64,000 bases of DNA from Fischerella thermalis PCC 7521. GTDB lineage: Bacteria; Cyanobacteriota; Cyanobacteriia; Cyanobacteriales; Nostocaceae. Positions 51,033 through 61,023 of this stretch are shown piece after piece. The notes beneath the pieces are model-generated. The model was not told where the DNA came from, searched no databases, and was given only the letters and a program-made list of their open reading frames with translations. Positions within the stretch are counted from its first letter, which is position 1. Each line of letters starts with the position of its first letter. The stretch covers positions 119,138-183,137 of the forward strand of contig NZ_AJLL01000089.1 of assembly GCF_000317225.1 (NCBI RefSeq), read 5' to 3'. Both the position numbers and the translations under genes were made by a program.

Positions 51033-53858
51033 ATGAGGCAGCAACAAAAACTTACAGCCGCCGAACAAAAAATCATCTCCTTGGGACGAGTTCTGCAAAG
51101 TCTCAGGGAAGAAGATCATGTTGATGCTCTGATTGCAACCACAATTTCTTATCTGCAAGAGCAGTTTGAATATAGCCTGATTTGGATTGCTCTTTATGAT
51201 CGCCTCAATCATATTTTGTTTGGGCAAGGTGGCGTTATCCCTAGCGGTAACACCAGTTATTTACAACAAAGAGTAGTTCTTAATCCTGGAGATTTGTTAG
51301 AGCAAGTAGTAATTGAACAGCGCCCCTTGGGTGTAGCTGATTTACGGGCAGAAATTCGGATTGAGGCATGGCAACAGTTAGCACAACAATTCAACATCCA
51401 GGGAACAATAGTTGTTCCTATTTGTTATAAAAACCGCTGTTTGGGTTTAGTTTTACTCGGTTCTGAACGCTGGGGTTACTTATTGGGTGGAGAAGCCAGA
51501 GCCAGGTTAATGATGGTTGTAGGCGAATTAGGGGCTGCACTTTATGAAAGAGAAATGGATTTGCAGCACAAGCAAACTAAGCGCCTCGACGAGCCATTAC
51601 TACGGTTACTAAATAATTTACAAACTCTCAATCATCTAGAACAAAGATTAGAAGCAGTCCTAGAAACAACCCAAGAATTTATTCTACCTACCCGTACAAA
51701 TATTTACTGGTTTGACAGGGAAGGCTATTACTTTTGGCGACGATTAAGTAACAAAAAAAACCATCAGGAAACAACAGCAAAAATTACCGTACACGAACTG
51801 AGTGATTTTTATATTGCTTTGTCAGTCAATGAAATTGTCTGGATTGGCGAAGGACGCAGTTCTTTAAAAAGTAATTTCACAGTGAAGTTGCTGCAACGTT
51901 TTGGAGTACGCAGTTTGTTAGCCGCTCCAATTATCTGGCAAAAGGACTTACTAGGTTTTTTGACAGTAGAAAGCACTGAAGCACGTATCTGGACAGAGGC
52001 AGAAAAAAACTTTACTAAAACTGCTGCTAGTTTAATTTCTCTTGTTGCGCCTCTAGAAGATACGGAAAGCACTATCAAAGAAATCCAAAATGATGCCTAC
52101 TTAACTAGTCAAATTGCTCGAGGTATTTACAGTGATTATGATATTCAACAAATTTTAGACCTCTATGCCACAAAAGTTTTACAGCGCTTGCTAGCAACTC
52201 GGTTTTTGTTACTGCATTACGATCCTGAACAAAATAATTATCAAATTTTTTATCAAAATCAACTACATCATCTTCGTCCTTTGATGTATTCTTTAGAAGC
52301 TCTCAAAGATGTAGATTGGCAGCTTTTATTACGTTCTACAGAAGCGGTAGCAATTGAGAATTTGGAGATAGATTTACGATTTTTTAATTGGCATCCTCAT
52401 TTATTAGAAAATGGCGTGCGATCGCTTATAGTTTGTAACTGCGCTTTTGGTCAAGAACCGAAAGTACTGTTAGCTTTAGCCACAGAAACCCATCGTAGTT
52501 GGACATCAGTAGAAAAAGAATTAGTCCAGGTTGTGGCTCAACAAATTGGTATCACTATCCGCCAATGGCAATTGCATCGCCAAACTCAGCAACAGCAGAA
52601 AATTTTGCAAAGTTTTCAGCAATGTCTTCGTATTCTAGAGCAATCCCAAGATTCTCCAAAACAACCCATCCAGCACCTAGAACGCACCGCCTTAGAACAA
52701 ATCGCTGCTATTCTCAATTGTTCACTGACGATATTGTTATCTTGGCAACCGGGAGAAAATGTGGCAAAAATCATACCTGGAATTATTGCCAATTCTGAAT
52801 TTGAGATTGTCACTGATACGCTAATCCCACTTCAAAGTGAAGCTTTAATTCAATGGGCGTTACTCACTGATGAATTATTACCCATAACAGCTAATGACTT
52901 ACCTCCGGCAACTAAAAAATGGTTGACTGGTGCTGGCGTTGGTCAAATTTTAGTGATGGCATTACGTACAACTGCTGATTATCAACCTACAGGTGTGGTG
53001 GTCATAGCTGATCATTGGCAACGTCGATGGTCCGAAGATAGTTTGTTAACCACAGAAACTCTAGTTTGTCAACTAGCTTGGTCACGACGATGGCTGCAAA
53101 TTACCCAAATGTTAGAATCTCGGACAGAAGAACTTAGACAACTCAATTGGTATAAACATCGCCGTTTAGAAGATATCCAAAGAACCGTGACGCAGTTACT
53201 TGTGCAAATGGATGATTTGGGTATTCCTACTAACGAACTAACTCACATGCGCTACCAGCAGCTGCTACGGCAATTAGATAACACCACAGCTTCTATGACA
53301 GCCTTATTAAAACTGGAACTATGGCAGTTGCAGATGAGTTGGGAAACCGTACCCATCGCTAGTTTGCTCAAGCGATCGCTCGAACGGGTCGATAACTTAC
53401 TTAAACAACAAAGACTGTGGGTGGGTGTGCATGGTTTGGGACAACAGGAAGGTGAAGAATCATCCAAAAATTATTCGCTTCTGCCTCACTCTTCGTTAGC
53501 GATCGCTGGTGACATAGTAAAAATAGAATTGATTCTGCATGAGTTATTGGTTTGTGCCTGTCAGCGTTCCACAACTGGTGGCAGAATAGACATTTGGTGT
53601 CGTCGCTTAGATGAACAATTCCTAGAAGTATCGATTACAGATAATGGCGACATTGAATCACAATTACTGACAGAACTCCATCAAGATACACCAAAAGATA
53701 TACTTGCTCCCTCCCGGCTTGAGCAATTACCCGGTTTACATTTATTTATCTGCCAAAAACTCATGCTCCAACTTGGTGGAGAATTGCATTTCTATCAATT
53801 GCCAGACGGTCGCATCGTTAGTCGCTTACTGTTACCGCTAGCCCGCAGTAGGGCATAG
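51033..53858 (+). CDS. Multi-GAF histidine-kinase-like protein
   Basis: 941 residues, soluble. At least three GAF-type sensor domains (about 20-170, 195-345, 365-510) and a fourth at about 540-690, each with GAF strands such as LGLVLLGSERWGYLLGGEAR and SLLAAPIIWQKDLLGFLTVE. The C-terminal part has a dimerisation helix with WYKHRRLEDIQRTVTQLL (a His at about residue 710) and an ATPase-like domain ending PGLHLFICQKLMLQLGGEL. The N box is degenerate: IELILHELLVCACQRS lacks the usual Asn, and G1 is TDNGDIE. It may be a weak kinase or a pseudokinase. No cognate regulator is next to it. No Cys placed for bilin binding was found with confidence. Confidence 0.75.
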   Translation: MRQQQKLTAAEQKIISLGRVLQSLREEDHVDALIATTISYLQEQFEYSLIWIALYDRLNHILFGQGGVIPSGNTSYLQQRVVLNPGDLLEQVVIEQRPLGVADLRAEIRIEAWQQLAQQFNIQGTIVVPICYKNRCLGLVLLGSERWGYLLGGEARARLMMVVGELGAALYEREMDLQHKQTKRLDEPLLRLLNNLQTLNHLEQRLEAVLETTQEFILPTRTNIYWFDREGYYFWRRLSNKKNHQETTAKITVHELSDFYIALSVNEIVWIGEGRSSLKSNFTVKLLQRFGVRSLLAAPIIWQKDLLGFLTVESTEARIWTEAEKNFTKTAASLISLVAPLEDTESTIKEIQNDAYLTSQIARGIYSDYDIQQILDLYATKVLQRLLATRFLLLHYDPEQNNYQIFYQNQLHHLRPLMYSLEALKDVDWQLLLRSTEAVAIENLEIDLRFFNWHPHLLENGVRSLIVCNCAFGQEPKVLLALATETHRSWTSVEKELVQVVAQQIGITIRQWQLHRQTQQQQKILQSFQQCLRILEQSQDSPKQPIQHLERTALEQIAAILNCSLTILLSWQPGENVAKIIPGIIANSEFEIVTDTLIPLQSEALIQWALLTDELLPITANDLPPATKKWLTGAGVGQILVMALRTTADYQPTGVVVIADHWQRRWSEDSLLTTETLVCQLAWSRRWLQITQMLESRTEELRQLNWYKHRRLEDIQRTVTQLLVQMDDLGIPTNELTHMRYQQLLRQLDNTTASMTALLKLELWQLQMSWETVPIASLLKRSLERVDNLLKQQRLWVGVHGLGQQEGEESSKNYSLLPHSSLAIAGDIVKIELILHELLVCACQRSTTGGRIDIWCRRLDEQFLEVSITDNGDIESQLLTELHQDTPKDILAPSRLEQLPGLHLFICQKLMLQLGGELHFYQLPDGRIVSRLLLPLARSRA

Positions 53859-54007
53859 GGGAAGGAAGACACGGGAGACAAGGGAGAATTTTTTCCCAAT
53901 TCCCTATCCCCAATCCATTCTTATGTATATATGTATACAGAAACAAGGCCGAATAATTCCTTATATTTGGTTGTTCAAAATCGGGGTTTTAAATTTTTAA
54001 TTACTGA

Positions 54008-54109
54008 TACCGAGTTGCATTCATAGATATACCCCACCCCGCCTTTGGCACCCCTCTCCGAGCTCGCGGAGAGAGGATGGGGTGAGGTTTTTAAACACAA
54101 CTTGGTATG
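54008..54109. mobile_element. MITE-like element with 11-bp terminal inverted repeats
   Basis: Left end ATACCGAGTTG (54008-54018) and right end CAACTTGGTAT (54099-54109) are inverses with one mismatch. The inside is a large hairpin: CTCTCCG-AGCTCG-CGGAGAG at 54055-54074, flanked by CCCCACCCC and GGGGTGAGG. The 102-bp unit has no coding capacity. This is a non-autonomous element, and it lies in the gap between the GAF-kinase gene and the DUF2256 gene. Confidence 0.72.
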
Positions 54110-54262
54110 AACAAAGGGCTTTATCTGAATATTTCAGAATTGATGAATTTGCAATTCCCAATTCCGCATTCAGAATTCTAAAAGTCATCTACGTTTGTAA
54201 CAAACAGCTATAATTGATTTCCATCTCAAGTGGAATCAATCTTTAATCTGCACAGTAGAAAT

Positions 54263-54433
54263 ATGGCACGTAGCCGTTCTAAATCTGACTTGCCTACAAA
54301 AATTTGTCCGGTATGTCAGCGTCCGTTTTCTTGGCGCAAAAAATGGGCAGATTGTTGGGATGAAGTGAAATACTGTTCGGAACGCTGCCGTCGTCGTCGT
54401 TCTACGGCTCAAGATGAAAACGATAAATCGTAA
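54263..54433 (+). CDS. DUF2256 family small zinc-finger protein
   Basis: 56 residues from ATG 54263 (MARSRSKSDLPTKICPVCQR); a reading from 54230 is not supported. CPVCQRPFSWRKKW and YCSERCRRRR give the four Cys of a zinc finger, an arrangement diagnostic of DUF2256. The protein is very basic (Arg/Lys ~30%), so it may bind nucleic acid. Such genes often lie near photolyase or cryptochrome genes; here the neighbour is an isoaspartyl peptidase 36 bp downstream. The function is unknown. Confidence 0.8.
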   Translation: MARSRSKSDLPTKICPVCQRPFSWRKKWADCWDEVKYCSERCRRRRSTAQDENDKS

Positions 54434-54469
54434 GACTTTTTAGGCTCAAACTACACACATCAAGAGGAG

Positions 54470-55429
54470 ATGAAAATACAGGTGCAACCTAAGTTAATTA
54501 TTCATGGGGGGGCTGGTAGTTCTTTACATGGAAAAGGTGGAGTAGAGGCAGTGCGGCATTCGCTTTATAAAGTAATAGAAGAAGTGTATTCTCTTTTACT
54601 TTCCGGTGCCACTGCTAGAGATGCTGTAGTGCGCGGGTGTCAAATGTTAGAAGATGACCCCCGCTTTAATGCGGGTACTGGTTCTGTGCTGCAATCAGAT
54701 GGTCAAATCCGTATGAGCGCAGCTTTGATGGATGGCACAACCCAAAGCTTTAGCGGTGTAATCAATGTTTCGCGGGTGAAAAATCCCATCGATTTGGCAA
54801 AAGCTTTGCAAAGTTCTCCAGACCGGGTACTGTCTGATTATGGTGCGGCTGAGTTGGCGCGAGAATTACAAATTCCCAGCTACAATGCTTTAACTGATTT
54901 GCGCTTACAAGAGTGGATTCAAGAACGCCAGCAAAACTTTAAAAGAACAATGGCTGGGGTGGTAGCAGAGCCAGAACTAGTGGAAACTAGTAGCGCTCGT
55001 CGTGGTACAATTGGAGTTGTAGCTTTAGATACTAAAGGTCAGATAGCAGTGGGTACTTCTACTGGCGGCAAGGGTTTTGAAAGGATTGGGCGTGTCAGTG
55101 ATTCTGCAATGCCTGCTGGTAATTATGCTAATAAACATGCAGCAGTTAGTTGTACTGGTATTGGAGAACACATAATTGATGAATGCCTAGCAGCAAAAAT
55201 TGTGGTACGTGTCACGGATGGAATGTCTCTCAAAGAAGCCATGAAGCGATCATTTGCAGAGGCGCATGAGAACAAGCGGGATTTTGGAGCGATCGCACTT
55301 GATGCTAATGGTGCGATCGCCTGGGGAAAAACTAGCCAAGCCTTACTCGCTGCTTTTCACGACGGTGAAAAAATAGGTGACACACTAGAACTTCCTGAAG
55401 GTACAGAAGTTGGCTGCATTGAGAATTAG
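54470..55429 (+). CDS. iaaA: Isoaspartyl peptidase / L-asparaginase (plant type, Ntn hydrolase)
   Basis: 319 residues. N-terminus PKLIIHGGAGSS, EDDPRFNAGTGSVLQSDGQI and DGTTQSFSGV, then the autocleavage and catalytic threonine Thr 180 in RRGTIGVVALDTKGQIAVGT, and STGGKGFERIGRVSDSAMPA and GIGEHIIDECLAA. The precursor cuts itself before Thr 180 to give alpha and beta subunits. It hydrolyses beta-aspartyl dipeptides and asparagine. In heterocyst formers it also degrades beta-aspartyl-arginine from cyanophycin. GAGGAG lies just before the ATG at 54470. Confidence 0.95.
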   Translation: MKIQVQPKLIIHGGAGSSLHGKGGVEAVRHSLYKVIEEVYSLLLSGATARDAVVRGCQMLEDDPRFNAGTGSVLQSDGQIRMSAALMDGTTQSFSGVINVSRVKNPIDLAKALQSSPDRVLSDYGAAELARELQIPSYNALTDLRLQEWIQERQQNFKRTMAGVVAEPELVETSSARRGTIGVVALDTKGQIAVGTSTGGKGFERIGRVSDSAMPAGNYANKHAAVSCTGIGEHIIDECLAAKIVVRVTDGMSLKEAMKRSFAEAHENKRDFGAIALDANGAIAWGKTSQALLAAFHDGEKIGDTLELPEGTEVGCIEN

Positions 55430-55508
55430 GGATTGGGAATCAGGGATTGCGCATTGGGAGATAAAAAAGAGGCGGAAGAAAGTCCTCCTTGTCCGCCAAG
55501 TCGTCTCT

Positions 55509-56867
55509 CTATTCCCCGGTCCCTTTCTGTTGCCACTCTGGTTTCACAACTTGACGCTGGCGCGCAATTACTAAGCAACCATCAGGGACATCTTCTGTAA
55601 TTGTGGAGCCAGCTGCTACATAGACATCATTTCCCAAAGTAATGGGGGCAACTAAAACGCTGTTAGAGCCAGTTTTGGTGCGATCGCCAATTTTAGTTTG
55701 GTGTTTTTTTACACCATCGTAATTGGCAGTAATAGTACCTGCACCAATATTAACTTGCTTTCCGGTAGTGCTATCACCTAAGTAAGAGAGGTGGGCAACA
55801 TTAGTGTGTTCACCCAACTTAGTATTTTTCAATTCCACAAAATTTCCTACCCGACATTTACTACCAACTTCTGTGTGTCCACGTAAATGGGCATAAGGGC
55901 CTATGCGACTACCTACTTGGACAATGCTATCTGTCACTACTGAATACATGACAGTAACATTTTCACCAATCTGACTATTTTCAATTAAACTTCCAGGTCC
56001 GATGCGGCTGCCCGTCTTAATTACCGTATTCCCACGTAAATGGGTTTGTGGTTCAATAATTACATCTGGTTGTAACTCTACAGTATCATCAATTGTAGTG
56101 CTAGCAGGGTCAATGATAGTAACACCTGCGACCATCCATTTTTCCTTGATGCGCCTTTGCAAAATTTCGTAAGCAGAAGCTAGCTGTAGGCGATCGTTGA
56201 TACCCAAAATTTCTTGATAATCTTCTACATTTACTGCCATTACAGGGGAAACTTGGGTAACAGCATCAGTAAGATAATATTCTCTTTGGGCATTATTTGC
56301 TTGTAAGTGCGGCAATACTTTCGCCAACTCCTGCCAACGAAAGCAATACACCCCTGCATTAATACAGCAATTTTGTCTCTGGGCAGGAGTACAATCTTTT
56401 TCTTCTACGATTTGCTGTACAATACTGTGAGCGTCACAAAAAACGCGTCCATAGCCTTTGGGATTGCTGAGATACGCAGTCAAAATAGTAGCCGCATTTT
56501 GTTTTTCTTGATGTATTTGCAAGAGATTTTGCAGAGTTTCAGTGCGTAATAAAGGTACATCACCGTTAAGTATCAATAGATCGCCACTGTATCCCTCTAA
56601 GTAAGGAAGCAATTGCTGAATAGCATGACCTGTTCCTAACTGCACACTCTGTTCTACAAACTCTAAATCAGGAATTGCAAGTATGGCTGCTTTCACTTCT
56701 TCAGCCTGATACCCCACAATTACCATCTGTCGTGAAGGCGAAAGTGGTTGGACAGTTTCAATGACTCTCTCAACAAGTGACTTACCACCCAAAGAATGCA
56801 GAACTTTGGGAAGGTTGGATTTCATCCGTGTCCCACGTCCTGCCGCTAAAATTGCTACAACTACCAT
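55509..56867 (-). CDS. glmU: Bifunctional GlcN-1-P acetyltransferase / GlcNAc-1-P uridyltransferase
   Basis: 452 residues. Uridyltransferase domain (1-230): [44 protein letters not shown] and NAGVYCF. C-terminal left-handed beta-helix (about 250-440) with hexapeptide repeats and the acetyltransferase signature [44 protein letters not shown]. It makes UDP-GlcNAc for peptidoglycan and lipopolysaccharide. Length and domain order are normal. It is convergent with iaaA and has no operon partner on its own strand here. Confidence 0.97.
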   Translation of the reverse strand: MVVVAILAAGRGTRMKSNLPKVLHSLGGKSLVERVIETVQPLSPSRQMVIVGYQAEEVKAAILAIPDLEFVEQSVQLGTGHAIQQLLPYLEGYSGDLLILNGDVPLLRTETLQNLLQIHQEKQNAATILTAYLSNPKGYGRVFCDAHSIVQQIVEEKDCTPAQRQNCCINAGVYCFRWQELAKVLPHLQANNAQREYYLTDAVTQVSPVMAVNVEDYQEILGINDRLQLASAYEILQRRIKEKWMVAGVTIIDPASTTIDDTVELQPDVIIEPQTHLRGNTVIKTGSRIGPGSLIENSQIGENVTVMYSVVTDSIVQVGSRIGPYAHLRGHTEVGSKCRVGNFVELKNTKLGEHTNVAHLSYLGDSTTGKQVNIGAGTITANYDGVKKHQTKIGDRTKTGSNSVLVAPITLGNDVYVAAGSTITEDVPDGCLVIARQRQVVKPEWQQKGTGE

Positions 56868-57052
56868 AATTAGCTATCAGCCAAGTGAATTGCGTTGATT
56901 AAGCTTGGTACTTTAAGATTCAGGCTCAAATCATACCACTTTATAAGTTAGTGGTTGGTGGTTGGTAGTTGTTAGTTGGTGGTTTTTAGGAATTTTTTAT
57001 TGCTTAGAATTAGTTGGTTATTAGTGATTGTCCAATCAACAAACAACAACTA

Positions 57053-58309
57053 CTACTGTTGTTTAGAATTACGAATAAATTCTTCAAACTGCTGCATTAG
57101 TTGGGGATTACGCCAACCCTTGGCTGTTTCTTCTTGCATGACAGCGAGTGCTTCTTCTGGAGAAAAGGCTAGCTTGTAAGGTCGTTCGCTGGTTAGGGCA
57201 TCATAAATATCAATAATTTGAAAGACCTGTGCTAGGTAGGGAATATTTTCTCCTATGAGTCCATCAGGATAACCTGATCCATCCCAACGCTCATGGTGGT
57301 GGCGAATAATGGGAATCACACCCTGCATACTGCGTAATGGTTGGCAGATTTTTTCACCAATCAAAACATGCTGCCTCATAATATTCCATTCTTCGGGGGT
57401 AAGTTTTCCCTTTTTGAGTAAGACAGAGTCAGGAATACCTACCTTGCCAATATCGTGAAGATAACCACCCCACATTAAATCCCGAATTTGATTCCGTGAA
57501 AGATTTAAGTACTCACCAAATGCCTTTCCCAGTTTTGCTAGCCGTTCACAATGGTCACCAGTATTTGGATCGCGGCTTTCAATTGACCTAGCTATAGAAA
57601 ATAAAACTTGTTCAGCATGGTCTAAATCTTCATTTAAACGCTTTTGTCTCACCAAAGATTTGACACGTGCTGCCAATTCTACACGGTCAAAAGGCTTACT
57701 TAAAAAATCATCTGCGCCGACTTCTATACCTCGAATCCGCGATCGCCGATCATTTAAAGCTGTGACAAAAATTATTGGTATGAGTCTTGTATGCTCATCC
57801 TGCTTGAGCAACTGACATACTTCAAACCCATCTAAACCGGGCATCATCACATCTAGCAAAATTAAATCCGGTTGCTTTTGGGTTACTAATTCAATGGCGG
57901 TAGAACCACTATCTGCTTCAATTACTTCATAGCCTTCCATTGCCAATAGGGCAACAGCTGTCATGCGGCTAGCTGCGTGGTCATCTACAATTAGGATTTT
58001 TGGCGCATCCGAATCAAAACCATTCACTTTAGATCCTTTGCCTGGTTGTATCTTGGCTTCCAGAGCTTCGTCACCAAAGTTAACACAAGGATTGCTCCTA
58101 CAGGACAAAGTTCCTGTATGTTTAAAGTTGAGGTCTTGCTGAGGTAATTCTAATGAATTATTTTCTGCATTTGATAATGCTAAAGCATAGTTAGCATCTA
58201 TCTTACTAAAATTGTTTAAGTGGTTTAAATTACCTAAATTTTCTTCGGTAGAGCCCCCAACCTTTGATGTCAATTGAATCACAAAGGCACTCCAATTTTT
58301 AATGGTCAA
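57053..58309 (-). CDS. Response regulator with HD-GYP output domain
   Basis: 418 residues. A ~105-residue N-terminal stretch of low conservation precedes a receiver domain (about 105-225: KILIVDDHAASRMTAVALLA, phospho-Asp in DLILLDVMMPGLDGFEVC, Lys in DDFLSKPFDRVEL). The HD-GYP domain occupies about 240-410: GDHCERLAKLGKAF, GGYLHDIGKVGIPDSVLLKK, HVLIGEKI, and HHHERWDGSGYPDGLIGENI. All metal ligands are present, so it should hydrolyse cyclic di-GMP. No kinase gene is adjacent. Confidence 0.92.
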   Translation of the reverse strand: MTIKNWSAFVIQLTSKVGGSTEENLGNLNHLNNFSKIDANYALALSNAENNSLELPQQDLNFKHTGTLSCRSNPCVNFGDEALEAKIQPGKGSKVNGFDSDAPKILIVDDHAASRMTAVALLAMEGYEVIEADSGSTAIELVTQKQPDLILLDVMMPGLDGFEVCQLLKQDEHTRLIPIIFVTALNDRRSRIRGIEVGADDFLSKPFDRVELAARVKSLVRQKRLNEDLDHAEQVLFSIARSIESRDPNTGDHCERLAKLGKAFGEYLNLSRNQIRDLMWGGYLHDIGKVGIPDSVLLKKGKLTPEEWNIMRQHVLIGEKICQPLRSMQGVIPIIRHHHERWDGSGYPDGLIGENIPYLAQVFQIIDIYDALTSERPYKLAFSPEEALAVMQEETAKGWRNPQLMQQFEEFIRNSKQQ

Positions 58310-59094
58310 TTAACAAAATTAGTCTTCCAAACTAGTTTAGTACTTAAGTGTATTTAATTCTGTATTTTTCCATGCTTAATTCACCTGAGCAAGCATTTTG
58401 CCTATAATCATCGATAGTATGATCTTTTGATTTTTAGCCTATTTCAGAACAATCAAATATCGCCGCCAATATTTACTGTCTGTAATTCCAGTATGGTCAA
58501 TTCGTGCAAATGTTAAATCAGGTTTTTTACGGAGATTCCTTAACATAGCCAGGATTGAGAATTTCAATTTGGTTAAACTTCATTTTCTTGCTATTTGCTC
58601 TCTTAATTACTGTTGATATTGATAATTTATGACAGCTATGCAAGTCGATGGAAATTATCAAACTACAGTTAGCACTATCTAGCAGTGACAAATTACTTAG
58701 ATTGTCAGTGATTTAAGTCACACAAGTCGCTAATAATTATTAAATTTTTATCAAAAATAAATGTGAGGCTTATTAACTTAAGTAAAACGGTGCAAAGAAC
58801 CGCAGACGCACAATGGCTTCAAGGGAGAGTAGTATGTAACGGAAAATAAAGTTGTTCAGAAAGCTCTTCCCTTCAGCATAGCTGCCTCCTGCCTTTTTAT
58901 AACGACAATTTTCAACACCGACCTACTTACAACTCGACCAAATTGGTGTCTTAGTGTCTTCGTGGTGAAAAAGATCTGCACTGAAATTACCAAGACACTG
59001 AGACACTAAGAGTACAAGCACTAACTACATTGCCCATGAACCTGTCAAAATCTTGATGGTAAACTACTACCAAATTTTCATACAGTCTAAAATC
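58310..59094. other. Long intergenic region upstream of the HD-GYP gene
   Basis: 785 bp without a supported gene on either strand. A/T-rich, with an inverted pair of the GACACTAAGACAC repeat at 58944-59013. The part nearest 58309 should hold the HD-GYP promoter. No tRNA or structured RNA was recognised by eye. Confidence 0.45.
58944..59013. repeat. Inverted pair of the GACACTAAGACAC dispersed repeat
   Basis: TTGGTGTCTTAGTGTCTTCG (58944-58963) and its partial inverse ACCAAGACACTGAGACACTA (58990-59009) face each other, with 20-25 bp between. Same family as 14129-14181 and 19021-19047. Confidence 0.65.
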
Positions 59095-60021
59095 TCAAAA
59101 TGAATGACTCTCTCTATGCCAGCGTTTTCGCCAACGAGATGTTGGTTCCAGGGACGAAGCTTGTTGTTCTAGTTGTCGCCGTTTCAGTATGGCTTCGGCA
59201 GAGTCTTTTAACTGTGGATCACGATAAGGAATAGCAGCACGAGTCAGTAAATGTTCTTTTTCTGCTTGGGAGAGAGAAAACGTACGCAAAGACGCACTCT
59301 CTGTGTCTGTTACTTTTCTTGTCGCTGTTTTCTCTTTATAAGCTGCAACAGTACCAGGCGATCGCCTACCTACTGGAGGGGTAGAACCTATTTGTAATCC
59401 AGCTGTTAAAAGTGCTGTGCGTACAGCAGCAGCACAAGAATATGTGGCTAAAATGCCATCGTTTTGTAAACACAGAGTCAGTTGTTGAATAAATTCAACA
59501 GTCCATAATTGTGGGCATTGAGGTGGTGAAAAAGGATCAAGAAAAATTGCATCAGCTTGAAAACCTAATCCGTAAACTTCCTGAACTGTGGTTCTGGCAT
59601 CACCGATGAGTAGCGTGGCTTGTAGACGGTTGGTTCGTACTTTTTGCTCATAAGCTAACTGAGATAGTATATTAGTATACTCATAGTCCCAATTCTCAAA
59701 TAGGCGATGAGCGATCGCACTTTGAGGTACGGCAGTATTTATTTCTAAACCAATTACTTCCACATAACAATTAGGATTAACAGACCAAATTGTCTGCAAA
59801 GCAGCAGCGGTGTTGTACCCTAATCCATAACAAACATCCAACAACCGCAACATCGGTTTATACTTAGCTTTTAATGCCAGTTGCGTGGGTTCAACAAACT
59901 TAAGAAAACTCTCTTGCCTGGCCCCATAATGGCTATGAAAAGCCTCACCAAACTCTTGGGAAAAGAAGGTAAAAGAACCATCTGCCGTCAGTTCGGGTGT
60001 AAAATTATCTGACTCTGACAT
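59095..60021 (-). CDS. MnmD-like tRNA methyltransferase (DUF752/Methyltransf_30)
   Basis: 308 residues. N-terminus FTPELTADGSFTFFSQEFGE and AFHSHYGARQESFLKFVEPT, typical of the methyltransferase half of MnmC. SAM-binding motif LLDVCYGLGYNTAAALQTI, EVIGLEINTA, and DAIFLDPFSPPQCPQLW, followed by the C-terminal VGRRSPGTVAAYK. MnmD completes mnm5-type modification of U34 in some tRNAs by SAM-dependent methylation. The FAD half of MnmC is absent, as in other stand-alone versions. A charged C-terminal tail (RRQLEQQASSLEPTSRWRKR) may bind tRNA. Divergent from the sulfurtransferase gene. Confidence 0.85.
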   Translation of the reverse strand: MSESDNFTPELTADGSFTFFSQEFGEAFHSHYGARQESFLKFVEPTQLALKAKYKPMLRLLDVCYGLGYNTAAALQTIWSVNPNCYVEVIGLEINTAVPQSAIAHRLFENWDYEYTNILSQLAYEQKVRTNRLQATLLIGDARTTVQEVYGLGFQADAIFLDPFSPPQCPQLWTVEFIQQLTLCLQNDGILATYSCAAAVRTALLTAGLQIGSTPPVGRRSPGTVAAYKEKTATRKVTDTESASLRTFSLSQAEKEHLLTRAAIPYRDPQLKDSAEAILKRRQLEQQASSLEPTSRWRKRWHRESHSF

Positions 60022-60136
60022 AATTTTAGTTAGTAGTTGGTTGTTGTTTTTTAGTAGTTAGTGGTTAGTGGTTAGTAGTTTTTGAATACTTACTCCTCAC
60101 ACCCCTCATACCCCACCCCCAACTCCCCAACCCCCA

Positions 60137-60955
60137 ATGTTCAACATCATCGTCTCTTGTGAATGGTTACTAGAACATCTTGAAGATCCACAAGTCGTAA
60201 TAGTGGATTGTCGCTTTTCTCTTGCTGAACCACAACTGGGAAGACAGCAGTATCAAACCAGCCACATCAAAGGTGCTTACTACCTAGACCTCAATCAGGA
60301 TCTTTCTAGTCCTGTTGCAGAATATGGAGGAAGACATCCTTTACCTCATCCTGATGAATTAGCTCACAAATTATCAACTATCGGAGTAAAATCCCAAAAG
60401 ACTTTAGTTGTAGCTTACGATGATTCCCGCCTTGCTTTTGCGTCTCGATTGTGGTGGTTGTTGCGTTATCTTGGTCACGAACCAGTGGCGGTGCTAAATG
60501 GTGGTTTTAGTGAATGGCAAAAAGCTGGTTACCCTGTCACAGATACTATCCCTCAACCTGAGCAAAAAGGTAATTTTACTTACGCAATACAAACACAAAT
60601 GGTAGCGGATCGTCAAATGGTAATTAGTCGTAAAGACTTGCCTGGAGTCGTTTTAGTAGATTCCCGAGAAAGCGATCGCTACCTTGGTATTCGCGAACCT
60701 ATCGATAAAATTGCTGGTCATATTCCTGGCGCAGTCAACTATCCTTGGCAAGAAGTCACCGACACTAGAGGTTATGTACTTCCGCCATCAGAACAACGTC
60801 ACCGTTGGTCACAATTAGAGCAAGCGGAAGAAATTATAGTTTATTGCGGTTCTGGCGTCACTGCTTGTGTAAATTTACTTTCTTTAGAATTAGCAGGGAT
60901 TCCCACAGGTAAACTTTACGCAGGTAGCTGGAGTGATTGGATTAGTTATTATTAG
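60137..60955 (+). CDS. Thiosulfate/3-mercaptopyruvate sulfurtransferase (two rhodanese domains)
   Basis: 272 residues. Inactive N-terminal rhodanese domain (VIVDCRFSLAEPQLGRQQYQ, HIKGAYYLDLNQDLSS, YGGRHPLPHPDEL) and active C-terminal domain with Cys 237 in IIVYCGSGVTACVNLLSLEL. The loop CGSGVTA is of the mercaptopyruvate/thiosulfate sulfurtransferase type. It transfers sulfane sulfur to thiol acceptors or cyanide in the cytosol. The start ATG is the last part of a C-rich repeat (CCCCCAATG), so there is no Shine-Dalgarno. Divergent from the MnmD-like gene. Confidence 0.9.
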   Translation: MFNIIVSCEWLLEHLEDPQVVIVDCRFSLAEPQLGRQQYQTSHIKGAYYLDLNQDLSSPVAEYGGRHPLPHPDELAHKLSTIGVKSQKTLVVAYDDSRLAFASRLWWLLRYLGHEPVAVLNGGFSEWQKAGYPVTDTIPQPEQKGNFTYAIQTQMVADRQMVISRKDLPGVVLVDSRESDRYLGIREPIDKIAGHIPGAVNYPWQEVTDTRGYVLPPSEQRHRWSQLEQAEEIIVYCGSGVTACVNLLSLELAGIPTGKLYAGSWSDWISYY

Positions 60956-61023
60956 TGGTTGGTGGTTGTGGGTTGATAGTTGTTTGGAACCAACAAAAAA
61001 CAACTGTCAACAACCAACTTTTT

